From: Endomicrobiia bacterium
Lineage (GTDB): Bacteria; Elusimicrobiota; Endomicrobiia; Endomicrobiales; Endomicrobiaceae
Reading direction: 5' to 3'
Assembly: GCA_025998475.1 (NCBI GenBank)
Contig: BNVZ01000001.1
Coordinates: forward strand, 1 to 44,567
Length of the DNA: 44,567 bases
Part shown: positions 7,968-16,987 of the stretch, one piece after another
Layout of the letters: the number at the start of each line of letters is the position of its first letter
How positions within the stretch are numbered: the stretch's first letter is position 1
The notes under the pieces: generated by a model
Databases searched by the model: none
Told to the model about the DNA's origin: nothing
The model's input: the letters and a program-made list of their open reading frames with translations, nothing else
Position numbers and translations under genes: made by a program

Positions 7968-8759
7968 ATGGCCAACATTACAATGAAGGCTTTGCTGGAA
8001 GCCGGCGTCCATTTTGGACACCAAACCAGGAGACGGAATCCAAAAATGAAGAAGTTTATTTTTCAAGCAAGAAATAAAATTCATATAATTGATCTTCAGA
8101 AAACACTCAAAGAGTTGAAGAAAAATTTTAATATTATCAGAGATTTTGTTGCTGAGGGAAGAGAAGTAGTATTTGTAGGAACAAAAAAGCAGGCCCAGAT
8201 TCCGCTAAAAGAAGAAGCGTTGCGTTGCGGAGCGTATTTTGTTGTTGAAAGATGGCTCGGCGGAACTCTTACAAATTTTGAAACATTAAAAAAATCAATT
8301 GCAAGATACAAAGAAATTGAAGCAATGAAAGAAGACGGTGTCTTGAGAGTTTTTTCAAAGAAAGAACAATCTCAAATCGAAAGAGAGAGAGTAAAATTCG
8401 AAAAATCTTTGGAGGGTCTTAAGAATATGGCGGCTCTTCCTGGTCTTATGTTTGTTGTGGATTCTCATGAAGAAGCGACGGCTGTTTCAGAAGCAAGAAA
8501 ACTTAATATTCCTGTGGTTGCGATTTGTGATACAAATTGTGATCCTGATTTGGTAGATTACCCTATACCTGGAAATGATGACGCTATAAGAGCAGTAAAA
8601 CTTTTCTGTTCTGTTGTTGCGGATGCTGTTTTGGAAGGTAAATGCGTTATGGAAAAGAAAAAAGTTGATGAAGAAGTAGTTGCGACTACTGAAGGAGAAT
8701 CTAAAGAATCTAAAGAAGCAAGAGACAAAGAAGAAGAAAAAGAAGGAGAAATACAGTAA
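7968..8759 (+). CDS. rpsB: 30S ribosomal protein S2
   Basis: 263 residues. It starts [20 protein letters not shown], the universal S2 N-terminus, and contains [19 protein letters not shown] and the C-terminal [12 protein letters not shown]. The ATG at 7968 with AAGGGAG upstream is preferred over an in-frame upstream extension because MANITMK is where the family begins. The last 30 residues form an acidic Glu/Lys tail longer than in many S2 proteins. It is first gene of the rpsB-tsf-pyrH-frr operon and its stop overlaps the tsf start by one base (TAATG). Confidence 0.97.
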   Translation: MANITMKALLEAGVHFGHQTRRRNPKMKKFIFQARNKIHIIDLQKTLKELKKNFNIIRDFVAEGREVVFVGTKKQAQIPLKEEALRCGAYFVVERWLGGTLTNFETLKKSIARYKEIEAMKEDGVLRVFSKKEQSQIERERVKFEKSLEGLKNMAALPGLMFVVDSHEEATAVSEARKLNIPVVAICDTNCDPDLVDYPIPGNDDAIRAVKLFCSVVADAVLEGKCVMEKKKVDEEVVATTEGESKESKEARDKEEEKEGEIQ

Positions 8760-9355
8760 TGTCAACTGAGCTTATAACAAAATTAAGAGAAATGACAGGT
8801 GCGGGTATAATGGACTGCAGAAATGCATTAAAAGAGTCTTGCAACGATATAGATAAAGCATGCCGGTGGCTTAGAGAAAAAGGCATGGTGTTAGCTGTTA
8901 AAAAAGCTGGGAGATCCGCAAAGCAGGGGCTGGTTTATTCGTACATACATGGTAATGGCACGCTCGGTGTTTTGGTTGAAGTAGATTGCGAAACAGATTT
9001 TGTGGCAAAAACTGAAGATTATCAGTCTTTGGTTAAAGAAATTGCTATGCAGATTGCCGCAATTGCTCCTACTTATGTTTCTCGTGATCAGGTTCCTTTA
9101 AGCATTCTTGAAGCAGAAAAAGAGATTTATAAGGTTCAGCTTAAAGAAGAAGGCAAACCTGAAAAAATGTGGGATAAAATTATTGAAGGTAAAATTGAAA
9201 AATTCTACAGCCAAATATGTTTGTACGACCAGATTCATATGAGAAATGCTTCAGGTGATGAAACAATAAAAGATTTAGTAACAAAAGCTATCGCAAAAAT
9301 AGGCGAGAATATAGTAATAAAAAGATTTGCAAGATTTAAGGTTGGGGAACAATAA
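8759..9355 (+). CDS. tsf: Elongation factor Ts
   Basis: 198 residues, the nucleotide-exchange factor for EF-Tu. The N-terminal UBA-like helix bundle is intact (LREMTGAGIMDCRNAL), as is the TDFVAK motif in the core (about residues 80-85). It is the short form (E. coli about 280 residues), with one reduced coiled-coil/core subdomain as in many low-GC lineages. Translationally coupled to rpsB; pyrH follows 2 bases after its stop. Confidence 0.96.
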   Translation: MSTELITKLREMTGAGIMDCRNALKESCNDIDKACRWLREKGMVLAVKKAGRSAKQGLVYSYIHGNGTLGVLVEVDCETDFVAKTEDYQSLVKEIAMQIAAIAPTYVSRDQVPLSILEAEKEIYKVQLKEEGKPEKMWDKIIEGKIEKFYSQICLYDQIHMRNASGDETIKDLVTKAIAKIGENIVIKRFARFKVGEQ

Positions 9356-9357
9356 TA

Positions 9358-10071
9358 ATGTGTGCAAGGAGAGTACTTTTAAAGCTTTCTGGAGAATCTC
9401 TCTCAAACGGCGACGGCTTGTCGCCAATAAGTGCGAAGTGTCTTTCTAGAACTGCAAATGAAATTAAGTCTGCTGTTGCAGATGGCAAGACACAGCTTGC
9501 GATTGTTATTGGCGCAGGTAATCTTTGGAGAGGCGCGGGAAAATTTATAGAGAGGGTAGCCGCAGACCAAATGGGCATACTTGCAACGATTATGAATTCT
9601 CTTGCTTTAAACGATGCGTTGACAAAAGCCGGTATGCAATCGAAGATTTTTTCAGCAAGTGGCGTAATAAGTAGTTTTGTTGAAAATTTTAACAAAGAAA
9701 AAGTTATAGAATGCATTGAGCGTGGTAATATAATCATTTTTGCAGGCGGTACGGGTAATCCTTTTTTTACAACAGATACCGCTGCTGTTTTAAGAGCTGC
9801 AGAAATAGAGGCTGATATTTTGCTTAAGGCTACGCAAGTTGATGGGGTCTACGACGCAGATCCTAGAGAAAACGAAGCTGCCGTAAAATTTGACTCTTTA
9901 ACTTTTCAGGAAGCTTTGGATAAATGTTTAAAAATAATGGACTCCGAAGCTTTTTCCTTGTGCATGAGGATGAATAGATCTGTTACCGTGTTTGATTTTT
10001 ATAGAGACAATAATTTGAAGAAAATTTTAGACGGAGAAAAAATAGGCACAATTGTAGGGGGTGTGAAATAA
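9358..10071 (+). CDS. pyrH: UMP kinase
   Basis: 237 residues of the amino-acid-kinase fold. It phosphorylates UMP to UDP and normally forms a hexamer in the cytoplasm. Marks are the N-terminal LLKLSGESLSNGDG, GAGNLWRG, and the central GGTGNPFFTTDTAAVLRAAE; ATQVDGVYDADPR is the ATP-side signature. Coupled to tsf and frr (the frr start follows the stop directly). Confidence 0.97.
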   Translation: MCARRVLLKLSGESLSNGDGLSPISAKCLSRTANEIKSAVADGKTQLAIVIGAGNLWRGAGKFIERVAADQMGILATIMNSLALNDALTKAGMQSKIFSASGVISSFVENFNKEKVIECIERGNIIIFAGGTGNPFFTTDTAAVLRAAEIEADILLKATQVDGVYDADPRENEAAVKFDSLTFQEALDKCLKIMDSEAFSLCMRMNRSVTVFDFYRDNNLKKILDGEKIGTIVGGVK

Positions 10072-10632
10072 ATGCAAGCGCAAAGTTTTTTTTCAACGTC
10101 GGAAGAGACCATGATAAAAACTGTAGGTAGGTTAAAAGCAGAATTGTCTTCTATAAGAACCGGCAGGGCAAGCAGTTCTGTAATAGATGGTATAAAAGTT
10201 GAGAGTTACGGTTCTGTTATGACTATCAATCAAATTGCGGGCGTTAGTATTCCTGATGCAAAAACAATAGAAATAAGGCCTTGGGATATTTCGCAGTTAG
10301 GAGTGATAGAAAAAGCGATACTTAAGGCTGATATTGGAATGACCCCTATAAATGATGGAAAAATTATACGTATTCCAGTTCCTCCTCTTACCGAGGAGAG
10401 AAGAAAAGAAATAGCAAAATCTATAAACAGAATGGCTGAAGATTTTAGAGTTGCCGTAAGAAACGAGAGAAGAGATTTAGTCGAAAATATAAAAAAACTT
10501 GAAAAAGATAAAGTTATAACAGAGGATGATAAGAAAAAATTTGAAACTAAAGCTCAAAAAGTTACTGATGGCTACATAAAAAAAATAGACGATGCTGTAG
10601 CTTCAAAAGAAAAAGAAATTATGCAAATATAG
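10072..10632 (+). CDS. frr: Ribosome recycling factor
   Basis: 186 residues, full length. It splits post-termination ribosomes with EF-G. Signature segments are LSSIRTGRASSSVIDGI and IRIPVPPLTEERRKEIAKS. The ATG at 10072 directly follows the pyrH TAA; it is the last gene of the operon. A GAGGAGAGAAG inside the gene is only part of the coding sequence. Confidence 0.97.
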   Translation: MQAQSFFSTSEETMIKTVGRLKAELSSIRTGRASSSVIDGIKVESYGSVMTINQIAGVSIPDAKTIEIRPWDISQLGVIEKAILKADIGMTPINDGKIIRIPVPPLTEERRKEIAKSINRMAEDFRVAVRNERRDLVENIKKLEKDKVITEDDKKKFETKAQKVTDGYIKKIDDAVASKEKEIMQI

Positions 10633-10783
10633 TTAAACTAACACGATAATTTTGCAAAATCTTTAAGCAAAATAAAGCCAAGTTATACCAAGTCGTTGGT
10701 AGTTGCGGTGTTGTTATCGTTGCAGAAGGTCGTGCTCTTTACGGCGTGACAATATATCTACTTTTATATTTGGAGGATTTTAT

Positions 10784-11857
10784 ATGGTATCGAAACTACA
10801 AAAAACAAGGCTGTCCATAGACAAAGTTGATAGAGAGATATCGGAACTCATAAATAAAAGAGCAAAACTTGCGCTGGATGCTGCAAAAGCAAAGAATAAA
10901 ATAAGTAAGAATGGTGACGGTGTTATGTATGTTCCGTCAAGAGAGAGAGATGTTCTTAAAAATATTTCGTCGGTAAAAAGTGTTTTAGGGGAAGAATCTC
11001 TTAGATATATATACACCGAAATAATAAGTGCCTGCAGAAATTTGGAAAGTCCTGCAAAAGTGGCGTTTTTAGGTCCTTGGGCAACATTTAGTCATCAAGC
11101 TGCAATTAAAAATTTTGGTTCTTCATGTTGTTTTGTGCCTGCGTCAAGTCCTCAAGAAGTTCTTGCCGAAGTTGAAAGTGGTAGGGTAGATTTTGGTGTT
11201 GTGCCTGTAGAAAATTCAAATGAGGGAACTGTAAACGTTACTTTAGATATGCTTGTTGAAACAGAACTCAAAGTATGCGCTGAGATAAGCTTGAAAATAG
11301 AGCAGTGTTTTCTTGTAAAAGATTCAAAGTCTAAAATCCTGAGAGTTTATTCTCATCCGCATGCTTTGGCGCAGTGTAGGAATTGGATAACAAAAAATTA
11401 TCCAGATATAGAAGTAATATCTGTTTCTTCAACGGCAGAAGCGGCAAAAATGGCTGCCAAGGAAGATTTTGCGGCAGCGGTAGCATCAGAAGTGGCTGCA
11501 AAAATTTATGATTTGTATATTTTGCAAAAGGGTATACAAGACAGCAGAGAAAATTTTACAAGATTTTTTGTGATTGGAAAAATTTTGACAGAACCAAGCA
11601 ATAACGATAAAACAAGTTTGGCTTTTATAGTTAAAGATAAAGTTGGATCTCTATATGACGTTCTTAGCATTTTTAGTGAGAATGGTGTAAATTTAACAAA
11701 AATTGAGTCGCGTCCTACAAAAAAGAAAGCGTGGGAATACATGTTCTTTGTTGATTTTAATGGACATGTTGAAAATCAAAACATAATGAAAACGATAGAA
11801 AATTTAAAGCACAAAAGTATTTTTGTAAAGATTTTAGGTAGCTATCCAAAGGCTTAG
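10784..11857 (+). CDS. pheA: Bifunctional chorismate mutase / prephenate dehydratase
   Basis: 357 residues. An N-terminal AroQ chorismate mutase (about 1-85, VDREISELINKRAKLA) is fused to prephenate dehydratase (about 90-270). The dehydratase has the ENSNEGTVNVTLD loop and the catalytic TRFF segment (FTRFFVIG). A C-terminal ACT domain follows, with ESRPTKKKAWEY, the ESRP motif that binds phenylalanine for feedback inhibition. It makes phenylpyruvate from chorismate. TTGGAGGATTTTAT supports the ATG at 10784 over an upstream in-frame start whose residues are unlike the family. aroF lies downstream in the same direction, separated by a repeat. Confidence 0.94.
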   Translation: MVSKLQKTRLSIDKVDREISELINKRAKLALDAAKAKNKISKNGDGVMYVPSRERDVLKNISSVKSVLGEESLRYIYTEIISACRNLESPAKVAFLGPWATFSHQAAIKNFGSSCCFVPASSPQEVLAEVESGRVDFGVVPVENSNEGTVNVTLDMLVETELKVCAEISLKIEQCFLVKDSKSKILRVYSHPHALAQCRNWITKNYPDIEVISVSSTAEAAKMAAKEDFAAAVASEVAAKIYDLYILQKGIQDSRENFTRFFVIGKILTEPSNNDKTSLAFIVKDKVGSLYDVLSIFSENGVNLTKIESRPTKKKAWEYMFFVDFNGHVENQNIMKTIENLKHKSIFVKILGSYPKA

Positions 11858-11889
11858 CTAAAGCTGAAGGTAAATGAAATAAGAGTGTT

Positions 11890-12125
11890 CGTAAACTGAT
11901 ATTGCTTACATTAGCTAAAAAGTGGAGATGTAAAATGCTTGGTAGCTGACGAGAAAGTAGCTAAGAAGTGCATCGGTCAGCGTTTTTTAGGCTGGCTCTT
12001 GCATGTTGCACATATTTTTAGTAGACTTAGTCTGTTTTATTTGGCAGATGTTTCAAAATATTGTGCCTCTTCAAAACAGCCAAAGTTTTCTCTCGAAAAT
12101 TTAAAGTAGCAAAGTCTACAACACT
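11890..12125. repeat. Repeat family B, partial copy
   Basis: Fills the pheA-aroF gap. Bases 12040-12115 (GTTTCAAAATATTGTGCCTC ... TTTAAAGTAGCAAAGTCTA) match, in inverse or direct form, 33740-33820, 33150-33190, 32155-32215 and 28065-28125. No coding frame. Confidence 0.5.
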
Positions 12126-12143
12126 TAAGTTAAAGGAGGGATT

Positions 12144-13166
12144 GTGATAATAACTTTAAAAAAATCTTCAAAACAGAAGGATGTTGCGGCAGTGACGGAT
12201 AAAATTAAAGCTTTTGGGTACATGCCTCATGTTTCTGAAGGAAAAGATGTTACCATTATAGGCATGATAGGTGAATATGCAGAAAAGCATAAAGAAGCTT
12301 TTGAAGCTATGGATGCAGTTGAACATGTAAGCGAAATCCAAAAACCTTACAAACTTGCTTCTAGAGATTTCAAAAAAGAAAATACAATAGTTAAAATAAG
12401 CAAAAATGTTGAAATTGGTGGTAAAAAAATACACGTTATCGCTGGACCATGCGCTATCGAAAGTAAAGAGTTGATGTTTAATACTGCTAAAATAGTGAAA
12501 GATGCAGGTGCTAGTATACTTCGCGGTGGGGCATACAAGCCTAGAAGTTCGCCGTACGCTTTTCAGGGTCTTGGTGAAAGGGGACTAAAGTATCTTAGAG
12601 ATTCAAGCTTAAAACTGCATATGCCTACTATTAGTGAGGCTATGACGGTAGAACAAGTTGATCTTTTATCTAACTATTGCGATATTATCCAGCTTGGCGC
12701 GAGAAATATACAAAATTATGATCTTTTGAAGGCTGTGGGAAAACAGAAAAAACCTGTTCTTTTAAAAAGAGGAATGGCTACGACCATAAAAGAACTTTTA
12801 TTGTCTGCCGAATATATTTTATCTCAAGGCAATTACAATGTTATTCTCTGCGAAAGAGGAATAAGGACATTTGAAACCGCCACAAGATTTACAATGGATT
12901 TAAATGCAGTTCCTGTTCTTAAAAAACTTTCACATTTACCTGTAGTTTTAGACCCGTCACATGGAATAGGCATAAGAGAACACGTAGGAACAATGGCTAA
13001 AGCATGTATCGCTGTTGGTGCAGATGGCCTTATTATAGAAGTTCATCCACAACCTGAACTGGCGCTTTCAGACGGTCCTCAAAGTTTATTGCCTGATCAG
13101 TTTAAAGATATGATGAAAGAGCTCGATTTGATTGCTAAGGCTGTTGGCAGAGAGTTATTGGACTAA
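12144..13166 (+). CDS. aroF: 3-deoxy-7-phosphoheptulonate synthase (type I beta, with N-terminal regulatory domain)
   Basis: 340 residues, the first step of the shikimate pathway (PEP plus erythrose-4-phosphate). It has an N-terminal ferredoxin-like/ACT-like domain (about 1-70) and then the TIM barrel with VIAGPCAIESKE, RGGAYKPRSSPYAFQGLG, LLKRG and VVLDPSHGIG. This is the Thermotoga-type enzyme controlled by tyrosine or phenylalanine through the N-terminal domain. The start is GTG, 6-7 bases after AAAGGAGGG; no ATG fits. With pheA next to it, this part of the genome is devoted to phenylalanine supply. Confidence 0.95.
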   Translation: MIITLKKSSKQKDVAAVTDKIKAFGYMPHVSEGKDVTIIGMIGEYAEKHKEAFEAMDAVEHVSEIQKPYKLASRDFKKENTIVKISKNVEIGGKKIHVIAGPCAIESKELMFNTAKIVKDAGASILRGGAYKPRSSPYAFQGLGERGLKYLRDSSLKLHMPTISEAMTVEQVDLLSNYCDIIQLGARNIQNYDLLKAVGKQKKPVLLKRGMATTIKELLLSAEYILSQGNYNVILCERGIRTFETATRFTMDLNAVPVLKKLSHLPVVLDPSHGIGIREHVGTMAKACIAVGADGLIIEVHPQPELALSDGPQSLLPDQFKDMMKELDLIAKAVGRELLD

Positions 13167-13233
13167 CACCAATAAATGTAAGCACGGGCCACATGTATGT
13201 GTGTGATAAGTCAAAATCAAGTACAGTGCAATA

Positions 13234-13332
13234 TATAGTCAAATCACTTTAGGTTGTGCCGTATTGTAATTTCAAAGATGTGGGTGAGTTTGGTGTAAAA
13301 TCTTCTGTTTTTTGTCGCGTATCTTTTACTAA
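13234..13332. repeat. Repeat family A, left-hand partial copy
   Basis: Begins ATAGTCAAATCACTTTAGG and runs through the shared block TGTAAAATCTTCTGTTTTTTG-like DNA; the right end is missing. Very similar to the copy at 14503. Confidence 0.6.
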
Positions 13333-13344
13333 ATCCACCGCAAT

Positions 13345-13535
13345 GCCCCAACCGTGAGGTTGGGGGGGGGTAAAGTTAGCTCTGTATCATTTTCCCGAGG
13401 GGAAAATGATAGAGTGAATCTTTAGAGAAGCCCGAAACGATACATAAAGTATCAAGGGAAAAACGATGCATGGCAGGTTTTAAAGCAAGATCCGTATTCT
13501 TGCAAATGTCCCAACCGTAAAGTCGTGGGAAAATT
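13345..13535 (+). repeat. Hairpin array resembling an IS605-type element 3' end
   Basis: Four hairpins in 190 bases: CCCCAACC-GTGA-GGTTGGGG (13346-13365), ATCATTTTCCC-GAG-GGGAAAATGAT (13386-13410), GATAC-ATAAA-GTATC (13439-13453) and TCCCA...TGGGA (13509-13530). A frame between them reads SESLEKPETIHKVSREK, with no stop until about 13515. The first hairpin runs into nine G (13362-13370). The pattern (palindromes near an IS200/IS605 left end) fits the 3' end of a tnpB-type element and its guide-RNA-like region, but no TnpB motif remains to prove it. Confidence 0.35.
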
Positions 13536-13550
13536 ACCTCTTTAAGTTTT

Positions 13551-14085
13551 AATTGTTAAACTATTGCCCCACAACTTGCTGTAGGGCACCGCTTGTAGTA
13601 CAATTAGGCTATGGAAACGCTCGAAAAAGCAGACAGCATAGTGCATATAAGATACACTACCATTTTGTGTAACGCCTAAAAGCATAAGAAAAACTATATT
13701 TGGTAATATTTAGCGTTGTAATAGTAATTCAAATAACAAAAGAAATTTGGTAACGCTGCAAACATAGAGTTTTGAGCAAATCGGAAATAGATGGCAATCA
13801 CCCATTACCCATTAAGTTGCAGCCCAAAGTTCTCACCAATGCCAAGTAATACAAGTTATTAAAAGTATAACAGCACGAGAGATGTTTTGCCGTCAATTGA
13901 TTTAAAAAAAGAACTTTGTGGGTGGCGGCGTCGGAGCGATGACTTTATTGCAGCAGTAATCAAGTAGGAAACAGAAGGGATTCTTGGGCTATGTTGCTAA
14001 ACAGGGGTCAAAGATCCACAGCAACAATTACAGCTCTTCAATTTCCACTGCTGATACCGCGCGTCTTGCTGTGCGGAGGTTTATT
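13551..14085 (+). mobile_element. IS200/IS605-type element with decayed tnpA (fullest copy)
   Basis: The left end is AATTGTTAAACTATTGCCCC with a small hairpin (GCCCCACA...TGTAGGGC). tnpA starts METLEKADSIVH at 13612. Despite frameshifts, TnpA blocks can be read in order: EIDGNH (where the HUH motif H-x-H should be, now H-P-L), SPKFSPMPS (for PKYSPSR), VIQVIKSITAREMF, then ELCGW and DDF (for LWGG.FW.DGYF). The right end has an imperfect hairpin ending GCGGAGGTTTATT. It is an inverted partner of 35041-35583. No functional transposase. Confidence 0.75.
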
Positions 14086-14221
14086 CCTCCTAAATCTTTG
14101 ACAACCTCTCAAATAAATATTTTCGAATATGGTTTTTTTGTGCCTAATCGCACTTCCTATTTCCTCCCCTCCCTTTTTTTGTGAGTCTTTTTGCTCTTTT
14201 TTCGAAAAATCGGTTAAGTCA

Positions 14222-14308
14222 GGAGAGGGAGGGATTCGAACCCTCGATACGGTTTCCCGTATATTAGTTTTCGAGACTAACTCCTTCAACCAGCTCGGAC
14301 ACCTCTCC
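14222..14308 (-). tRNA. tRNA-Ser (anticodon CGA)
   Basis: An 87-nt cloverleaf with a seven-base-pair acceptor stem (GGAGAGG/CCTCTCC), class II long variable arm (TACGG/CCGTA), and TTCGAATC T-loop. The anticodon loop CTCGAAA gives CGA, reading UCG. The gene encodes no CCA, and the next base would be U73, although serine tRNAs usually have G73. It sits alone between an IS200-type remnant and a repeat. Confidence 0.92.
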
Positions 14309-14502
14309 GCTACCTTGCAAATTATAAAGCTAAAAAACCAAACTCTATACTTACGCAGTAATGTGACAAAAAAAGTACAAAGCAACAAATAATTGGGTCT
14401 CCATAAAGCTTATGGTTTTTGCAGACTCTTGCATTTAACTTTAGCATCTTGTCGTAAAAAAACAGCATCAAGTACCTAAAAAGGTATGGAGTTTTCCCGA
14501 TT

Positions 14503-14609
14503 TATAGTCAAATTACTTTAAGTTGCACCGTATTGTAATTTCAAAAATGTGGATGAGTTTGATGTAAAATCTTCTGTTTTTTGCCATCCTTTTTTAACAA
14601 AAACTTACT
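14503..14609. repeat. Repeat family A, left-hand partial copy
   Basis: Starts ATAGTCAAATTACTTTAAG and contains TTGCACCGTATTGTAATTTC, as at 13234. It ends around AACAAAAACTTACTC, the block that begins the right half in other copies. Confidence 0.65.
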
Positions 14610-14743
14610 CTTTCATTGCAAAAACCCTATGTGTGATAACATTTCTTACAATAAATGCCTTTGTTTAAGTTGACTAACCCGCTTTATATAAATAATATTC
14701 ATGCGGTTCCGTTACGTTTTATGCGTCGTTTGGATGCAGCCTT

Positions 14744-14843
14744 CCACTTCCGCCCGCGACCTCGACGAGCCCAGCCACTTCCGCCCGCCATACAAGGAGC
14801 TCAGCTACACCCACCCGTCAGGCGATTCTAGCCACTTCCGCCC
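14744..14843 (-). repeat. GC-rich repeat unit, three copies
   Basis: CCACTTCCGCCC occurs at 14744, 14775 and 14832 in DNA far richer in G+C than its surroundings. On the minus strand each reads GGRKW(L), so the unit is repeated at protein level too. It forms the end of, and the DNA just beyond, the lipoprotein gene at 14805-15104. Confidence 0.7.
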
Positions 14844-15104
14844 ACCTTTTTCTTTCAGGAACTTCCGAACACAACATGCTTTTGCTTCAGCTTCTGTTTT
14901 TTTTTGTTCCTCTTCTTCTTTTGCTTTTTGTTGTGCTTTTGCTTCTCTCTCTTTTGCTCTTTGTGCTTCTTTTATTTCTTTTATTTTCTCTGGGGTAGCA
15001 GTTCTTCTGTTTACAAGCATAGTGTTATTTTTATCACACGAGTTTAAAGCAAAACTAAATGCAACAAATATGCTTAATATTGCTTTTACTGTTTTTGTTT
15101 TCAT
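14805..15104 (-). CDS. Small predicted lipoprotein with charged helical tail
   Basis: 99 residues. MKTKTVKAILSIFVAFSFALNSC is a lipoprotein signal peptide with the lipobox Cys at 23. Residues 35-75 are a Lys/Glu/Ala-rich probable coiled coil (EKIKEIKEAQRAKEREAKAQ). The C-terminus switches to GGRKWLESPDGWV in GC-rich repeated DNA, and after the stop the same frame would continue with two more GGRKW-like units, so the gene may be truncated. The leader resembles those at 31992, 34387 and 40536. GGGAG lies upstream of the ATG. It follows glmS by about 50 bp. Function unknown. Confidence 0.55.
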   Translation of the reverse strand: MKTKTVKAILSIFVAFSFALNSCDKNNTMLVNRRTATPEKIKEIKEAQRAKEREAKAQQKAKEEEEQKKTEAEAKACCVRKFLKEKGGRKWLESPDGWV

Positions 15105-15154
15105 AGACTTTTTCTCCCGTTTTTTGACATATAATTTAAAAGATGCAGCAAAAA

Positions 15155-16984
15155 TTATTCTACGGTGACAGATTTTGCCAAATTCCTTGGCTGATCCACA
15201 TCACATCCAAGCAAAACAGCAATATAATAAGCTAAAAGTTGCAACGGAACAACAGTTACCAAAGGGGAAACGAACTCATCAGTTTTAGGAACATAAATTA
15301 CGTGATCACTTTTACGCTTAATTTCTTTATCAGATTCATTTGCCACAGTTATAATAGTACCACCTCTGGCTTTCACTTCTTCTATGTTTGAAACCATTTT
15401 GTTATATACTTTACTTTCAACCGCTATGGCAACTATAGGCATGGACTCGTCAATTAAAGCTATTGGTCCATGTTTCATTTCGCCTGCAGCATAACCTTCA
15501 GCGTGTATATATGATATTTCTTTTAGTTTTAAAGCGCCTTCAAGTGCGACAGGATAATTTACAGATCTACCTAAATACAAGAAATCTCTTTGGTGTGCAA
15601 AGACCTTTGCAATATCGTTTATAGATTCGGCTTTTTTTAAAAATTCGTCAATCTTTACTGGAACGTCCCATAATTCTTTTAAATATTTTTTTAATTCTTT
15701 ATTTGTAAGAGTCTCTCTTTTATGCGCAAAATCTAAAGCAAGAATATAAAGAGTTGTAAGCTGTCCTGCAAAAGCTTTTGTAGAAGCAACGCCTATTTCA
15801 GGACCACAATGTGTATAAAGTATATGCCTTGCTTCGCGACTCATGCTTGAACCTACAACATTGCATATGGCAAGCGTTCGACAGCCTCTGCTTTTTGCAA
15901 GCCTTAAAACCGCTAGAGTATCAGCCGTTTCGCCAGATTGCGAAACAACAATAATTAAAGTATTTTCGTTTAAAACAGGTTCTCTGTATCTAAACTCTGA
16001 GGCAATATCAACTTCTGTTGGTATTTTTGCAAAATTTTCGAATAAAAATTTTGACACAAGTCCGGAATGATACGATGTCCCACAGGCTAGAATATAAATA
16101 TTTGATATCTTTTTGATATCTTCTCTTTTAATTTTAATTTCTTCTACGTAAACTCTACCTTCATCAGGATAGATTCTGCCTCTGAAAGTATCTTCTATTG
16201 TACGAGGTTGTTCAAATATCTCTTTTAACATGAAATGTTTGTATCCATCCTTTTCAGCTTGAATGGCATCCCATTGTATGTTTTTTACTTCTCTCCTTTT
16301 TATATTATTATTAATATCCGTTATGATTATTTTATCAGAAGTAACTTCCGCTATATCGTCGTTTTCAAGAAAAATCATATCATGTGTGTAAGGAAGCAAC
16401 GCGGTAATATCCGAAGCTATAAAATTCTCGCCTTTTCCAATACCAATAATTAGAGGCGCATCTTGTCTTGCGCAGACTATTTCACTAGGCTCGTCTTTAC
16501 ATATTATTCCAAGTGAGTAAGAACCTTTCACTTCACTCAAAGTTTTTTGAACTGCACTCAGCAGATTATCTGTGTAATGTTTTTTTATAAGATGAACTAT
16601 CACTTCTGTATCAGTTTCAGATTTAAACTCCTTCCCATCTTTTTGAAGTTTAGCTCTCAACTCGACATAATTCTCTATTATGCCGTTATGTACTATAACA
16701 ACACTTTTGGTAGAATCTGTATGTGGGTGAGCATTTTCTTCAGACGATTTGCCATGAGTAGCCCACCGTGTATGACCTATACCTATGTTTGCGCTTAGAG
16801 GATTTTTTGCAATATTTTCTCTAAGATTACAAAGTTTTCCTACGTTTTTTCTTATCTGTAGCTCGTTGTCTACAATAACAGCAATGCCAGCAGAATCGTA
16901 TCCTCTGTATTCAAGTTTTTTTAAACCTTTTAATATTATATCAACCGCATTCCTCTTACCTACATAACCAACAATTCCACACAT
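15155..16984 (-). CDS. glmS: Glutamine-fructose-6-phosphate aminotransferase (isomerizing)
   Basis: 609 residues, the full family length. It makes glucosamine-6-phosphate, the first step to UDP-GlcNAc for peptidoglycan and LPS. The N-terminal glutaminase has the nucleophile Cys2 (MCGIVGYVG) and RGYDSAGIA; two SIS sugar-isomerase domains follow (TSYHSGLVSK, SQSGETADTL, HAEGYAAGEMKHGP); the C-terminus is DQPRNLAKSVTVE. No glmS ribozyme-like leader is visible. pdxJ ends 3 bases upstream and glmM lies just beyond, so GlmS and GlmM act in one pathway from one cluster. Confidence 0.97.
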   Translation of the reverse strand: MCGIVGYVGKRNAVDIILKGLKKLEYRGYDSAGIAVIVDNELQIRKNVGKLCNLRENIAKNPLSANIGIGHTRWATHGKSSEENAHPHTDSTKSVVIVHNGIIENYVELRAKLQKDGKEFKSETDTEVIVHLIKKHYTDNLLSAVQKTLSEVKGSYSLGIICKDEPSEIVCARQDAPLIIGIGKGENFIASDITALLPYTHDMIFLENDDIAEVTSDKIIITDINNNIKRREVKNIQWDAIQAEKDGYKHFMLKEIFEQPRTIEDTFRGRIYPDEGRVYVEEIKIKREDIKKISNIYILACGTSYHSGLVSKFLFENFAKIPTEVDIASEFRYREPVLNENTLIIVVSQSGETADTLAVLRLAKSRGCRTLAICNVVGSSMSREARHILYTHCGPEIGVASTKAFAGQLTTLYILALDFAHKRETLTNKELKKYLKELWDVPVKIDEFLKKAESINDIAKVFAHQRDFLYLGRSVNYPVALEGALKLKEISYIHAEGYAAGEMKHGPIALIDESMPIVAIAVESKVYNKMVSNIEEVKARGGTIITVANESDKEIKRKSDHVIYVPKTDEFVSPLVTVVPLQLLAYYIAVLLGCDVDQPRNLAKSVTVE

Positions 16985-16987
16985 ATT

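Noticed and set aside
13232..14620. CRISPR array
   Set aside because: Repeats here are few, unequal in length and spacing, and are explained by repeat family A and IS ends.
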